This document shows, in pieces, positions 35,781-46,954 of a stretch of 64,000 nt of DNA. Made by a program: the position numbers and the translations under genes. Origin of the DNA: Anadara kagoshimensis (lineage: Eukaryota; Mollusca; Bivalvia; Arcoida; Arcidae); contig CM037870.1 in assembly GCA_021292105.1 (NCBI GenBank), positions 8,529,558 through 8,593,557 of the forward strand, given 5' to 3'. The notes beneath the pieces were generated by a model. The model made no database searches. It had not been told where the DNA came from and saw nothing but the letters and a program-made list of their open reading frames with translations. How positions within the stretch are numbered: position 1 is the stretch's first letter; each line of letters begins with the position of its first letter.

Positions 35781-35830
35781 ACGACTTATTGACAATCTGT
35801 ATCCTAAAGCTAACTATAGCTCCGTCAGTT
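35520..35830. repeat. Three-unit array of GT/GA microsatellite plus spacer
   Basis: Each unit is tcagtgtgtg(tg)n, gagaga of varying length, then taaacgacgtattgac, aatctgtatcctcaaac and taactataacttcg. Unit starts near 35519, 35615 and 35705. The third unit has the longest GA tract (35743-35777). The partly similar phrase before 35520 (tattctcaaacttactctc) looks like an older fourth spacer. Confidence 0.92.
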
Positions 35831-36073
35831 CAAGGTCGATTCTAATTACTAAGATCTAATTGCCATAGATGCTTTAAACAGATTATTTATTTTCATGACC
35901 GGACATTGGCCATACTGACCTGGTCAAGCGGTCATCCAAGTTGAACTCTGATCACCCATACGGACAATCGATGCACTGGTCAGTTTTAACGGCATGCATT
36001 GTAGAAGTAAAATTTTAACACATTCCGTTCAAAAGTTAATATGTTTGAATGGTAACTACAGCTTGATACGCTG

Positions 36074-36130
<57 letters not shown>

Positions 36131-36382
36131 TAAATATAGCATAAAATTTTTCTTTTTTTAATTTTCTCTGAAATACCTTAATATTGAAATCAAGTTAAAC
36201 GTTTATTGTAAACAATGTTGTTTTGATGTTTTGTATTTCTTCTTGTTTCAAATTTCATCATAGATACGTTTGTAACCGAAAAAAAGAATCTACTAGTAAG
36301 TTCTCGTTGCAATAAACAAATTACATAAATATCCGTTTCTGTAAATTCAACTTGTCCTTGATATACAGAATGTAATGATTAA
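35831..36382. other. No gene; GA microsatellite at 36077-36130
   Basis: The GA tract is nearly pure with one C. The rest is unassigned. Confidence 0.6.
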
Positions 36383-36715
36383 ACCACTGCGGTTGCTCAG
36401 TGGTAGAATGCTCTCTGCGTAAGTGGGAAGTCGTGGTTCGATCTCCCAATAGGTCTGGCCCGTCAAGACGTAAAAGTGGGTAGTGACTCGGCATTACGAA
36501 ATGAATTTCACGGTGGGAACTTAAAATAAACGAGGTCCCGTGTCACGGTGGGCTTGGCACGATAAAGAATCCTGCTGCATAGTGACATTAGCACAACACA
36601 GGCAAAATTTCTGCATCTTCGCCTACATAGCTGGAGACGTCTCGAAATAAGTGAAATATTCTTGACTGGGACGTTAAACACCATTACTCAACTCATCTCA
36701 ACTTTTGGCCAAAAA
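36383..36715 (+). mobile_element. tRNA-derived SINE, near full length
   Basis: The head has an internal RNA polymerase III promoter: A box ggttgctcagtggtagaatg and B box ggttcgatctccc, ~30 bp apart, as in a tRNA. The body (gtcccgtgtcacggtggg, cttggcacgataaagaatcc, agctggagacgtctcg) and the 3' part (ttgactgggacgttaaac) match SINEs I know from mollusc genomes and the partial copies at 38.5, 56.3 and 59.3 kb. The copy ends near catctcaac without a long A tail. Confidence 0.85.
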
Positions 36716-37229
36716 TGCAGGTTAAACGGTTAATTACTAGTAAAAAAACCAAGCTATTTATGTATTTAATTGTTCACACCTTAAAATCTCCCAACAGCTG
36801 TGCATTCTGCACATTTTGATTTTTCAGCTATATTATCACTTCCGTTTCCTTCTTCAGGACAAACCATTTTGATTGCACAGGTTTAATTTTACGTTTGACA
36901 AATTTACTTTTATAATTATAAACCTTGTCAAATCACACCTGCTCATGCTGCCAGGCTAGCTACTTGATTAAGATTTAGATGTCGAAAAAGGACATATAGG
37001 GACATTTTTAATTTTGAAATATTTAATAGTATAAATTAGCTGTTCAATATTTAATATGATAAAGAATACATTTGGTAGGTAAGATTATATGAAATAAAAA
37101 CTTGTGACTGTTTATTTAGCTTACCAGTCAGCTGTCACCAGGCTTCCATGATTGACTACTGTCAATCTGTCGGAATCTTCATTAAGGTAGTGCTGACACT
37201 GAACATTCCAGGACTAATCCGACAAGACA
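36716..37229. other. No gene recognised
   Basis: Unassigned AT-rich sequence. Confidence 0.5.
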
Positions 37230-37550
37230 AAAACAAAATACCTATCCATGTCAAAACCACAATCTAAAAGCAAAACAAAAACTTTGAACTGCCACCAAAA
37301 AAGTGAGGCCGGGTGCGTCGGAAGAATAAAAATCCCCGGTTGATTTAGATACACCCGTCACGCGTGAAATACAATTGGGAACGAAAAATGGAAGATGGAT
37401 CTATGGGACGTCAAATATACCAAGGATAATTACATCAAACTTATCAACAATGCTGTGATGACGCCTATAAAACTTTTTGAGGGCCTTCATAACCCTAGGC
37501 TTGCTATATCTTTGTATCAACAATTTATTTGTAAGCAGATGCTTTCACCA
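37230..37550 (-). mobile_element. RT-element 3' fragment, copy 16
   Basis: atacctatccatgtcaaaac, aagtgaggccgggtgcgtcg, gatacacccgtcacgcgtg and the end of the RT frame (gggccttcataaccctaggc). It lacks ~25 bp of the middle tail (gacaagttaggtta... is missing). Old copy. Confidence 0.8.
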
Positions 37551-38454
37551 ATGCTTAATTTAAATGTTTGACAAAACATGTAATTATTTCAGAAAGATGT
37601 TTGCAGCATGCTAGACGATATAGGTCGGTAAATATTTTAGACAACCATTTTGGTGTCAGCATTGTGACACTCTGGGGGCTATCAACTAATTAAAACAATG
37701 CAACAAAAAGGCCTACTCAGAGAACCCTATTCGAGGGGACCTCTACGTGACTGATACCACGTCACTGATGACACGGCATTATTGTTTCTTATTAAATTGA
37801 CACAGTTAAAATAGTGCGACACGTTGCAAGCTTTGTTAAACCTACATGGCAAATTGATTGTAACTTAACCCGCATAGCAAAGACTATATTAACCAATCAT
37901 GTGTCAAGGCTTAATTAAAAAAAATCTCTGGATTTTAACATTTACATTGTTGCGTGCCCTTGTTATGTAATCCCAGACAATACACACATAACTACTATAC
38001 GACACGTGTTTAACAAATGTGTGCAATACCTTTACATTTCCGTAAGGTCTGAATTGTTTGTCAACAGATGTCTCTGATCTGGTTGGTCAACGTAATCCCG
38101 GGCTATGCATACTGTGTCAATGTCATATTTATGCAACATGCATGTATTGTTAAATGATTTTTATTAAACATTTTGACAGGAAAACACATGACCAAGCGTT
38201 AACTAATAAATCTACAATGGCCGATATCTAGCATTGGAAATACATCCGTTGTACGCCACAGATTTGTCAAATACTATTTGTTTGAATTTCAAAATTTGCC
38301 ATAAATGTATTGACTGATGAAATTAAAAAGATAAAGATGATATATATGAAGGATTAATTGGTTGAATGTAGATTAACACCCAAGTCAAGAATATCTTAGT
38401 TTTTATCAGGACTTAATCATGACATTTTTTTACCATTTGAAGCGTCGTACAATA
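37551..38454. other. No gene recognised
   Basis: Nothing identifiable. Confidence 0.5.
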
Positions 38455-38945
38455 TGAAGGAAGTGTTGTGTAGCGTACCACGCCTACCGTGACCTGGGAG
38501 GAAGTGTTGTGTAGCGTACCACGCCTACCGTGACCTGGGAGGAAGTGTTGTGTAGCGTACCACACCTACCGTGACCTGGGAGGAAGTGTTGTGTAGCGTA
38601 CCACACCTACCGTGACCTGGGAGGAAGTGTTGTGTAGCGTACCACACCTACCGTGACCTGGGAGGAAGTGTTGTGTAGTGTACCACGCCTACTGTGACCT
38701 GGGAGGAAGTGTTGTGTAGCGTACCACACCTACCGTGACCTGGATTATCTGTTTTAAGGTCTCTTCCTAAGGATCCACTGACTTCCATTTCTAAATGAAA
38801 CGAGTGTTTGGCGATAGAACAGGCTCCTCCTATATTCAAGTCTTGGTCAGTCCCTGTCAGGATTTGAACCCCGACCTCCAACATTCATCCAACATGAACT
38901 CTTACGTACCACTCTCTATAGCATTTACTTACTTATTTAGCTTCT
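38455..38945 (-). mobile_element. tRNA-type SINE whose body holds a minisatellite
   Basis: On the minus strand, tatagagagtggtacgt (A-box like) is followed by ggggttcaaatcctgac (B-box like). Then come tgttctatcgccaaacactc, gaccttaaaacagataatcc and aggtcacggtaggtgtggta, which parallel the body of the 36.4-kb SINE (gtcccgtgtcacggtggg, cttggcacg). The body then stops advancing and becomes a 41-bp tandem array. A 78-codon minus frame at 38648-38884 is incidental. Confidence 0.7.
38458..38744. repeat. 41-bp array, seven units, inside the SINE
   Basis: The unit is ggaagtgttgtgtagcgtac, then cacgcctaccgtgacctggg, a. Seven units fill 287 bp with very few differences (cacgcc/cacacc; one agtgtaccacgcctact). 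The high identity points to recent amplification. Confidence 0.95.
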
Positions 38946-39420
38946 TCATCCCCACTGGGACATAAGGCACCAACAAGCGTCCTCCAATTGTCTCTGTCCT
39001 TTGTCATGTGTTGACCTTGCCTCCAGAGAAGTATCCCAGGTTCTATACCTTTACTTGGATGGTTCTCCTTTAGGTGGTGCAAGAACAACCATATTTTCTT
39101 TTTCTAGGTGGTGTCCAATTCAATGCCGTTTTTGGTATTCTTTCATTGGACATTATCATCACATGGCCTTGTCGTCTAAAGTGTGGTTGTTTTATTAGTA
39201 TGGTGGTGTGGATACATTTACTGATCTTGAATATATTTCCTTTGGATATCTTGCTTGGCCAGAATATTCTGTGGGTATTTCGAAGGCAGCTGTTGTGGAA
39301 TGAATATATCTTCTGCATGTCACTTTGTATTATTTTACACCATTCTGGGCTGTGTAGATGGACAAATTTGACATTGCTGCGAAAATTTCCTGACCTGCAG
39401 ATGGGAACTAAGTCAAGGGC
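38935..39420 (-). pseudogene. Degenerate LINE ORF2 C-terminal part
   Basis: The minus-strand translation reads NVKFVHLHSPEW, then IIQSDMQKIYSFHNSCLRN, THRIFWPSKISKG, GHVMIMSNERIPKTALNWTP (the frame at 39070-39318), and, after a frameshift, DRDNWRTLVGALCPSGDEEA near 38950-38990. This is the conserved end of many animal LINE ORF2 proteins, downstream of the RT domain (pattern GHVxRM...IPKxALxWTPxGxRxRGRP). Several frameshifts and the loss of the region after KRKYG make it non-functional. The exact clade (CR1/RTE-like or other) cannot be told from this piece. It directly adjoins the SINE head at 38935. Confidence 0.82.
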
Positions 39421-39505
39421 ATTTAAAATTTTCTTTCATCAGTATTTGATTAAGGATAAATACTACAAAAAACTTACAAGACCGTTCTTGGACTGAAAAA
39501 AAAAA
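39395..39505. repeat. Interspersed repeat shared with 56712-56825
   Basis: taagtcaagggcatttaaaa, ttgattaaggataaatacta and ttacaagaccgttcttgga recur at 56.7 kb with ~15% differences by eye. It lies at the upstream side of the LINE remnant, so it may be a further part of that LINE. Confidence 0.7.
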
Positions 39506-40504
39506 AACAAACTGTGGCAATTTGGGCTGAAGTTTTATGGAAGGCTGTGCTGGCTTTACTAGATAGTCTTGTCTATATGTGTTTTATTGCTCTGTTATCA
39601 TTGCATATGACTATAACATTAATGCAGAACTAAATTAGTTTGCTAGCTCCAAAATGGATTCTATATAGTTTTATGTTATTTTATTGTTATGTGCTAATTT
39701 AGAATTTACATGAATATTTAACTTTTCACAATAGCTGGTGCCAAGTGCTTATTTTGAATACTTTATTTTCAAAAATAACAAAATAGCACAAAACAAAATG
39801 TTCCAAGACCTTGCGCTAAATAAAGGATAGCTATGTCTATGTATTATAATGGTACGTAAGGGTCTTGTTTATCTTTAAGCTAAAGTACAATGCTTATTGT
39901 ATATATATATATATAGTTAGATTGCAAAAGTTAAAAAAATAATGCTGCTTTTTCTAATTTGTAGACTGAAATTCTAAGCATATCCTGAAACACGACCTTT
40001 TGGACTTTTTAAGTTAGATTAAACTCTTTGAAAGCTGCATTTTGATGAAGTAATCTTGCAGACAAACGGTCTCAAATTGCACAGGAAAGGAAACATCAGT
40101 CTATAAAATTATTGAATATTAAACTGATTCACTTTCAGAATAGAAAACAGCACAAATTTCATTTAATTTATTTATTTATTTATTTTTTATTTTTTTATTT
40201 TATTTATTCTTTGTCTGATTACCCATTATTTATAACTGATTATTTCATGATCTTTCAATGATAAATAAATTGACTTCTTGATATAGACTATACTTGTTGT
40301 ATAAACAAAAATCTTAAATGTTTACATAATACTATAATTAAAAGTGGGAGAAACAGGATGACCCCATTTTATGGATAGTCTAGAGTTAAATTTTAAGTTG
40401 ACGGGTTTTATGTTAGCTTAAAAATTTGACGTTTACAAGGAAAATTAATATCGTTATTAAGTAAAATAAAATACTGAGTAAAAATATATGTACGCTGTTA
40501 TACA
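39506..40504. other. No gene recognised
   Basis: AT-rich with a short TA run near 39900 and a (ttta)n tract at 40165-40205. Confidence 0.5.
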
Positions 40505-40625
40505 TAACAAATATACCGATCCCTGTCCAAATCACAACCACAGAGCAAAGTTGAAACTTTGAAAACTGGGAAAGCTTAATAAGTTAAACACGTGGAATCC
40601 AACCAGGGAAGTGATGGTGGGTGGT
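40505..40625 (-). mobile_element. RT-element tail, copy 17
   Basis: ataccgatccctgtccaaat, agagcaaagttgaaactttg and aaccagggaagtgatggtgg. Truncated in the second predicted hairpin region and diverged. Confidence 0.78.
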
Positions 40626-40699
40626 TACATTGTAGCTTCCACCAGTGGGGTTTGAGGTTTGGTGTTAAGCACCACCAGCTCACATGATATTATTATAAT

Positions 40700-41075
40700 T
40701 TACTTTAGAATCTTCAATATTCATGGGTTTGAAATTTTTTGGTTTTGTACATCTAAGTGATCATTCTTTGGCAATTGAAGTTGGATGATATAAAAAAGAT
40801 TCCTAGAGACAGTAGACTCTGTATAACATGCAATACTATTGAGGGTGAACTGCACTTTTTTTCTATCATGCCAAATTAATGCAGAACCGGGAGATCATCT
40901 CTTTAAACATATAAGTAACTCTTTCCATGAAAAATTTAGAGAAAATACAGTATCTTCTTAATCCTAGATTTAAACACATGTCTATTATCGGTTCCAACAG
41001 TCACTCAGACTGCGAGAGGGGTCCAAACTGAGTAATGCTTCTTAATCTATGGTACGAGTATCAAACTAACTTGTA
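40700..41075 (+). pseudogene. LINE ORF2 3' end with CxxC...H knuckle
   Basis: Translation across one frameshift near 40782 gives SDHSLAIEVG then IPRDSRLCITCNTIEGELHF. This is the Cys-Cys-His knuckle found at the very end of many LINE ORF2 proteins (pattern RxCxxCNxxExExHFxxxC). A further frame gives LFKHISNSFHEKF, also typical of that region. It is followed by a 3' UTR-like stretch that includes the 47-bp array and ends near gaatgctgaataaataaatt (41477). Upstream ORF2 is absent, so this is a 5'-truncated copy. Confidence 0.72.
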
Positions 41076-41451
41076 TTTGATTGGCATATGTATTGTATTG
41101 TTATGATTCTTCTGTGTAATCATTTGATTGTCATGTGTATTGTATTGTTATGATTCTTCTATGTAATCATTTGATTGTCATGTGTATTGTATTGTTATGA
41201 TTCTTCTATGTAATCATTTGATTGTCATATGTATTGTATTGTTATGATTCTCCTATGTAATCATTTGATTGTCATATGTCTTGTATTGTTATTATTCTTC
41301 TATGTAATCATTTGATTGTCATGTGTATTGTATTGTTATGATTCTTCTATGTAATCATTTGATTGTCATATGTATTGTATTGTTATGATTCTTCTATGTA
41401 ATCATTTGATTGTCATTTGTCTTGTATTGTTATGAGTTTTCTCTGTAATCA
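41076..41451. repeat. 47-bp array, eight units, in the LINE 3' UTR
   Basis: The unit is tttgattgtcatgtgtattg, tattgttatgattcttctat, gtaatca. Eight units fill 376 bp exactly, with single-base differences between units. It lies between the ORF2 remnant and the A/T-rich end of the LINE. Confidence 0.95.
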
Positions 41452-41499
41452 ACTCGACCTTGTTTCTTTGGTGTGAATGCTGAATAAATAAATTTATTT

Positions 41500-41950
41500 A
41501 TAAAAAAATTATAGGTGTCTTGGAATCGCTTTGTGTTAAAAAAATCCCATTGAGATCCTCGGGAAGTTCACATATTTCGTCGACATTTAATTTCGTAGAA
41601 TTAACTAACCCACGAAACTCGAAGATATATTTTGTTGGTCACAAATGTCTTACTTCTGAATCTCAATAACTATCAGCCTGTCATGTGCTTCTCTGGATTA
41701 AAAAAACAACAACAGCAAACAAAACACAATACATTCAGTGCGTTTAGGCCAAGGTTATACGCCTATATATGGATTAAGAAAAAACTAAATCATCCCTGTC
41801 AGTGTAGAATTAGTTTATTTCTGCCAGGTCAGCGAGTTTATTGCATTATAAACACTAATAGTACAATTGTTGTTTGATGACGGATAATTAAATCGACGTT
41901 ACAAAATCTGAAAGTTAATTTCATTATAAATACCAAAGTATGATCATAAT
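41500..41950. other. No gene recognised
   Basis: An 81-codon frame at 41632-41877 is unrecognised. Confidence 0.45.
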
Positions 41951-42218
41951 AGTACAGACCTGTCGAAAGTTTAACACTTAGCTAACAAAAAGGAGTCAAA
42001 AGCTCGACTGTAGAGTGGCCGAGATATGGATAGCTAGTGACAAAAAATAAATAAGTAAGTAAATAAATAAATAAATAAATAAATAAAAAATAAAGTTAAT
42101 AATAATAATAATAAAACTGCCGAAAAAGCAGCTTCAAAAAAGTTGTGGAGATATAGCTAATACGAAGCCCAGATGCGAGGTGTCGACTCGGGACTAGTGT
42201 TAAACTTTCCATAAGTTT
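41951..42218 (+). mobile_element. TIR-215 element with AATA/AAT expansion inside
   Basis: agtacagacctgtcgaaagt begins the element and ttaaactttccataagttt ends it. The usual centre (gatagctagtgac, then actgccgaaaaagcagc) is split by a run of aata (42047-42085) and aat (42095-42113) that accounts for the extra ~50 bp. Confidence 0.85.
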
Positions 42219-42369
42219 AAAATTTACAGTAATTTGTGTACCTACATTGTAAGTGATATCATAAAACTATTTATCTAAATAAGGATGTAGATAAATATAA
42301 CTCTACCTGATTTAATGATTATTACATGTTTTAACAGGAAAGCAATAAATAAATAAAATTCTTAATTTA

Positions 42370-42520
42370 GAAAACTAAAATAATCTTAACCCCAATGACG
42401 ACAAATATCACCGGCGCATTATCAGAATTAAGAAAACCAAAATGATCTTAACCCCAATGACGACACTAATAGCACTGAATTATCAGAAATGAGCTTAACC
42501 CCAATGACGTCATCAAGAGT
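42370..42520. repeat. ~60-bp repeat, two and a half units
   Basis: cttaaccccaatgacgac occurs at 42385 and 42446 and, as cttaaccccaatgacgtc, at 42494. The units share attatcagaattaagaaaac. Confidence 0.85.
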
Positions 42521-42976
42521 ACCGGTTTATATTATTATCGGAAAATTTGACAAGGGTTTTGCACTAAAATCAACTTGGAGAATATTAAACCCTTTGATAG
42601 TAGTTATGATGGTGTGTCAATTAAATATTAATTTATCAAAATCAAATAATATTTCATCAAAGAAATAAATTATGTATAATTAATAATTATCAATCAAGTT
42701 GATTTATCCGTTGACATAAATTCTAAACAGTTTTTTAAACCATAAAATTAATTCGTGTTTATGTTAATCCTGTGGTTCTTTGACTTAAACACTTTCCATG
42801 AAAGTGACTTTGCTCTTTTAAATTAATTAATACCCGTTATAAGAATGTACATTTTTCAAGGTCTACGACAGCTGCTCTTTCACCTTCCTCTTGCAATGAA
42901 TCTGCAGGTTCCTTAGATATTACTTTGTTTTCTTGGCATTATGGCAGTTTTCAGTACTTTTTTACATTAAAAGCAT

Positions 42977-43035
42977 TGTCATGTGCTGATTTTGAATGCA
43001 TTATTTTAATAAAAATTGAAAATCAGCACATGACA
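42977..43035. repeat. 59-bp hairpin
   Basis: tgtcatgtgctgattttga and aaaatcagcacatgaca form ~20-bp arms with one mismatch around an AT-rich loop. It could be a miniature foldback transposon. Confidence 0.8.
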
Positions 43036-43308
43036 GCATATCTATTTCAATTCTTGTCCTGATAGTTTTTGACTTGGTTATTTCCTGAAGCTTTATGTTA
43101 TATATAATGTATGTAATGGTAAAAAGTGTCATGTGCAGACGAGTTTCGTAGTGTATCGGTTGCATTGTACTTTTGGTACAGAATGAAATGGAATTGCATC
43201 AGTAGATGTTTTCCAAGTAAAATGACGTTATTTCGGAAATTCATGATATCCCAAATCTTATTGGTCATCACAAGATACGCTGACATAGCCATATATATGG
43301 AAAATCTT

Positions 43309-43471
43309 AATCACTTTTATTACATAATTCACATTAGGTATACATAATGCACTTTATGGAAATAAAAGTGATTACGGCGCACATTATCAAAACTAAATTA
43401 TAAAAACTTTTAATTATCAATCGATAATTTTATTATGTACTCATAATGTGAAATATGTTATAAAAGTGATT
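43309..43471. mobile_element. Short TIR element (163 bp), aatcactttta ends
   Basis: aatcacttttattacataat, tcacattag and cataatgtgaaatatg, ttataaaagtgatt are imperfect inverted repeats of ~33 bp. There is an internal aatcgataatttt. It is non-coding. Confidence 0.7.
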
Positions 43472-44061
43472 GGGGCTTTGCATATGATAGCCAAAGAGGT
43501 AAGGGATTCCCCAACGTCTGTATGCATTCTTTTTTGCCGACAACCGTGTCAGGATCATAGATGTAGGGTAAAACCGCAGTTTTTATAATGTATCCCTGAC
43601 AAAACCAAAGGCACGAGAGGGAGCAAAAGTGTTCAGAAGAATGAAAACAGCAGATATTGCTAAAATACACCACCAGATCGTAAAATGAGCAATTAATCAA
43701 TGCATTGTCAACATGAGATAAAAAATAACTACAGTTAATCACAACAACGTCTAAAGACGGAAGGGGTACACAAACCTGCATGCAGCTTGTCACAAGAAAC
43801 TAACTATTTGTGGTATTTTTGTTTTGTTTTTCTTTTTAAATCTTCCGCACGATTTAATTGCATACATATGGGTTGAAAATTTAAAACCTTACGGGGACAT
43901 TCTTGCTGAATAAACAACAAACAATCCTGCAAAGGTTATATCAGCGAGTTCATATGGAAGGTGTACTTTTAATTTATATTTAGGATATATTGTATAAACG
44001 ATATTTATATAAGTTTATAAAATACCTAGTTATATTATTTCCTTTTATGGCTGACAGACAT
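43472..44061. other. No gene recognised
   Basis: A 111-codon minus frame (43458-43793) starts inside the TIR element and shows no domain I recognise. Confidence 0.45.
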
Positions 44062-44225
44062 CGGTGACAGACTTGGCTAAGTCTCACGCCTACGTTCGAA
44101 TCCCACTAAATCCTACTGTGAGAACGATTTTTATGTTTGCCTTTTCGTCGATATTTTTTGTTCGACCACTCTGGTTTCCTCCACCGTTTAAGAACTGGCC
44201 GCATTGATTTAATTAAAAAAAAACT
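44062..44225 (+). mobile_element. Second SINE type, compact tRNA-like head
   Basis: acttggctaagtctcacgcc with cgttcgaatcccac gives A- and B-box-like words. The body tctggtttcctccaccgttt, aagaactggccgca resembles a SINE common in molluscs, and a similar body occurs at 55030-55110. The distance between the boxes is short, so the tRNA part is degenerate. Confidence 0.55.
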
Positions 44226-44329
44226 TAACTAGGATATAACTCTCCATTTATCGGAATCCAAACTTTTTGCTTTTTAATCTATTATTTTGATCAAATGTAT
44301 TTATCATTATTATTATTATTATTATTATA

Positions 44330-44575
44330 CCCACCGTTTAAAATGTGGGGGGTATATAGTGATATGGGGTGTCCGTCCGTCCTTCCGTTACACCTTAGGG
44401 TATCTTTCTCTTATTCGCAACTCCTCCTAAACCCTTCAATGGATTTTCATGAAACTTTCACACAATCTTTGTGATATAATGTAGATGTGAACCTCCTATT
44501 TAAAAATTTGATCCGATGGATTTTTGGGAGCAGGGGGCATTTTTTGTGAGCTTGTGGCTTACAGTTTTTCTAGTT
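44330..44575 (+). mobile_element. 'tacccaccgtttaaaatgtgggg' element
   Basis: The head forms a hairpin (acccaccgttt / aaaatgtgggg), followed by ggtgtccgtccgtcc, then ggattttcatgaaacttt, tgggagcagggggcat and, at the end, cagtttttctagtt. Same family as 9898 and 57585. No ORF. Confidence 0.7.
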
Positions 44576-44700
44576 ATTATTATTATTAAAGTCAAACTAG
44601 CCTTAATGGCCACATCTATATAAGGACTACCTGCTTTCTAAGGCCAGTAAAGTTTATCCTTTATTCGTGTTATTTGAACCTGTATAGTCAGGTTTGACTG

Positions 44701-44701
44701 T

Positions 44702-44760
<59 letters not shown>
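44701..44760. repeat. (ATA)n(TTA)n inverted microsatellite
   Basis: ataataataataataata switches to ttattattatt in mid-run, forming a self-complementary tract. Confidence 0.93.
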
Positions 44761-45469
44761 GATATAAAAATTATTATAATCATAACCGTGAACCTGCCTT
44801 AAAGACCACCGCTATATACAAGGCCTTTTAAAAGTCAGTAAATTTTATTCCAATTGCTCTTCATTCAGGTTATTTGTACCAGTATACGGTGCACCTACCC
44901 ATAAAGACCACTTTTACTGGGTCCCTTGTGTTTCATTTGTTTGTCAGGTTTGGTTGTATTCTTCTTCTTCTTCTTCTTCTCGATTTTCTTTTTCTCCTGA
45001 TTATTATTATAATTATTAATTGCAGCTGTTTTTGTTGTTGTATGACGTCATAGCGGTCAAGCGTACTTTATGGCTTAATCTGATACGTTCTAGATTATAG
45101 CATTTTAATTTCACAGGTTATACCTACGTGGTCAGCAGATAACCGAATTAACCGGTTGTTATGGACAATATAAGGTAGGAAGTAAAACAACGGTCACACT
45201 ATGAGACAAGTACAACAACGGGGTCATTGCCAGTTCTCTGACCAACTGACCAGTGCTTAAATAAGATATAAATATATAATCTTCTTAAATGCCCTAACTG
45301 TACTTAAACTTTATATATACAGTACTCTTACCGGGGCTATCTGATCTCTTATATATAGGAGTCTAAAATATATGTAAAATGCGTCAGGTATTAACAAATA
45401 AGCAAAATAATTTCGGGGTTCCCAGTTTATTTTAAATGCATTGTTCTTATTATGTCCAAAAAAGCAATT
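44761..45469. other. No gene; paired phrases around the ATA/TTA tract
   Basis: ggccagtaaagtttatcctt (44642) and aagtcagtaaattttattcc (44832), with attcgtgttatttgaacctg / attcaggttatttgtacc, show a ~190-bp diverged direct duplication. A ttc run lies at 44955-44980. Confidence 0.55.
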
Positions 45470-45632
45470 CCGGACTCGTTAAGAGTTCCTTTTGTAACCC
45501 CTATTAAATTCTATGTAAAAATTTTGACAAATTTTTTCACAGAAATGTTCAAAATTGCTTGATTCCGTTAATTTTAGCTTTTTAGTCGAAATTAAAATTT
45601 TAGTGGAGGTTACAAAATGGAACTCTTTCCCC
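45470..45632. mobile_element. Short TIR element (~163 bp), ccggactc ends
   Basis: ccggactcgttaagagttcc, ttttgtaacc and ggttacaaaatggaactctt, tccccgg are inverted repeats of ~27 bp. The interior, ttcacagaaatgttcaaaat, recurs at 61370-61484. Confidence 0.75.
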
Positions 45633-46269
45633 GGACTCAACTTATTTTAAGGTCATATGTAGGATTAACACTATTTCAGTACAAGGTCTTGTAAGATTTT
45701 AGCCAATCGTGATTTTTCCAGTTCCATTGTACCCATAAAAAGGACAAAGAAGGTTACTATATAATATCTTTAAATTAGTTTAAGTGTGTTAAAATGTCCA
45801 AATCCTGATTATCTGGTGGAATTATGTTAAGAACAACCTTCCGTTTACCCATTGTGTTTACGTAAACATTACTATATATATTTGAACACTTGCGTTCTTG
45901 GTTAACATAATTTGTTTAAAATAAACACTGACCGAGACATCCAATCATTATATCGATTTAAACACATTTTTCTTGTATCCAAATTAACCCTAATTCCAAT
46001 AATAATACCACTGGATATAATCGCCATCCGTATTTATCCGGTGACCGTCCTAAGTCTTCAGTCATCTCAATATGTATTTCTCTTGTTTCATGTGTTGTGC
46101 TCGTGGTTGCTTTTGCTTTATTGTCAACACGTATTTTCAGCTTATATGTTACTTTTAGTAACTAACAATGATAAGGACAAAGCAAAACTCAGTAACCTAA
46201 GCAAAAAATGTTGATAAAGCATTCCCTGTATACAAAATAATAATAATAATAATAAACATAATAATAATA

Positions 46270-46306
<37 letters not shown>

Positions 46307-46894
46307 CATATTCAATAAATAATTGAAACAATAGAGAAAAAATTGGAGGACTAAGAATTCTCAATGAAATTTACACATTGAATATATTTTTTATTCTGAT
46401 CACTACTTAACAAAATTCGATTTTTATTTTAAATTATGAAATGAAAGTGTCCCAAAATACATTGTGTCATGTAAATGTCCTGGTACGGTTTTGGCCTTGT
46501 GAGTATATAATCCCTTGGTAGTAGGTTCTTTTTTAATAGAAAAATAAATATGTTCTGGTACGTTGTTTAGTTGATGACTACCGGATCTATCAAGGAAGTA
46601 GACCCTAAACCAGATCCATTATCTGACTGTACGTCACAGTGACACTGCAGTTTACTATATCATTGTGCGGTTATAGACGTCGAGGTGAAAATTGGTTAAA
46701 TTATGCTGGGTAACCAAAAGCACCAAATGACTGTTGTTTGAACTATCAGCCAGAGCACTTCATGACTGGTTTATTGTTTTTGTTAAACCCAAAGAAAGGA
46801 TGGTTCTGTGGTTACAAACACAAACAAACATGCCAGGGAATTTATCAAACGAACCCAGTATACTGATAGCCAATCAGAAAACACTTTCCCTATT
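45633..46894. other. No gene; ATA microsatellite at 46237-46305
   Basis: Frames of 100 codons (45912-46214) and 64 codons (46734-46928) are unrecognised. The microsatellite is an interrupted (aat)n run. Confidence 0.5.
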
Positions 46895-46954
46895 GTCATA
46901 TATACCATTTTTTGAATGTATTTTATAATTAAATTAAAAAAAATGGTATATGAC
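46895..46954. mobile_element. 60-bp palindromic mini-element, copy 1
   Basis: gtcatatataccattttttg and aaaaaatggtatatgac form the ends. Its interior gaatgtattttataattaaa matches the right-hand copy at 52151-52207. Confidence 0.88.

Noticed and set aside
36383..36460. Functional tRNA gene
   Set aside because: The A and B boxes fit, but no acceptor stem pairs across the ends and the sequence continues into a SINE body.
38648..38884. 78-codon minus-strand protein
   Set aside because: It reads through a tRNA-SINE head and body into the SINE's internal minisatellite.
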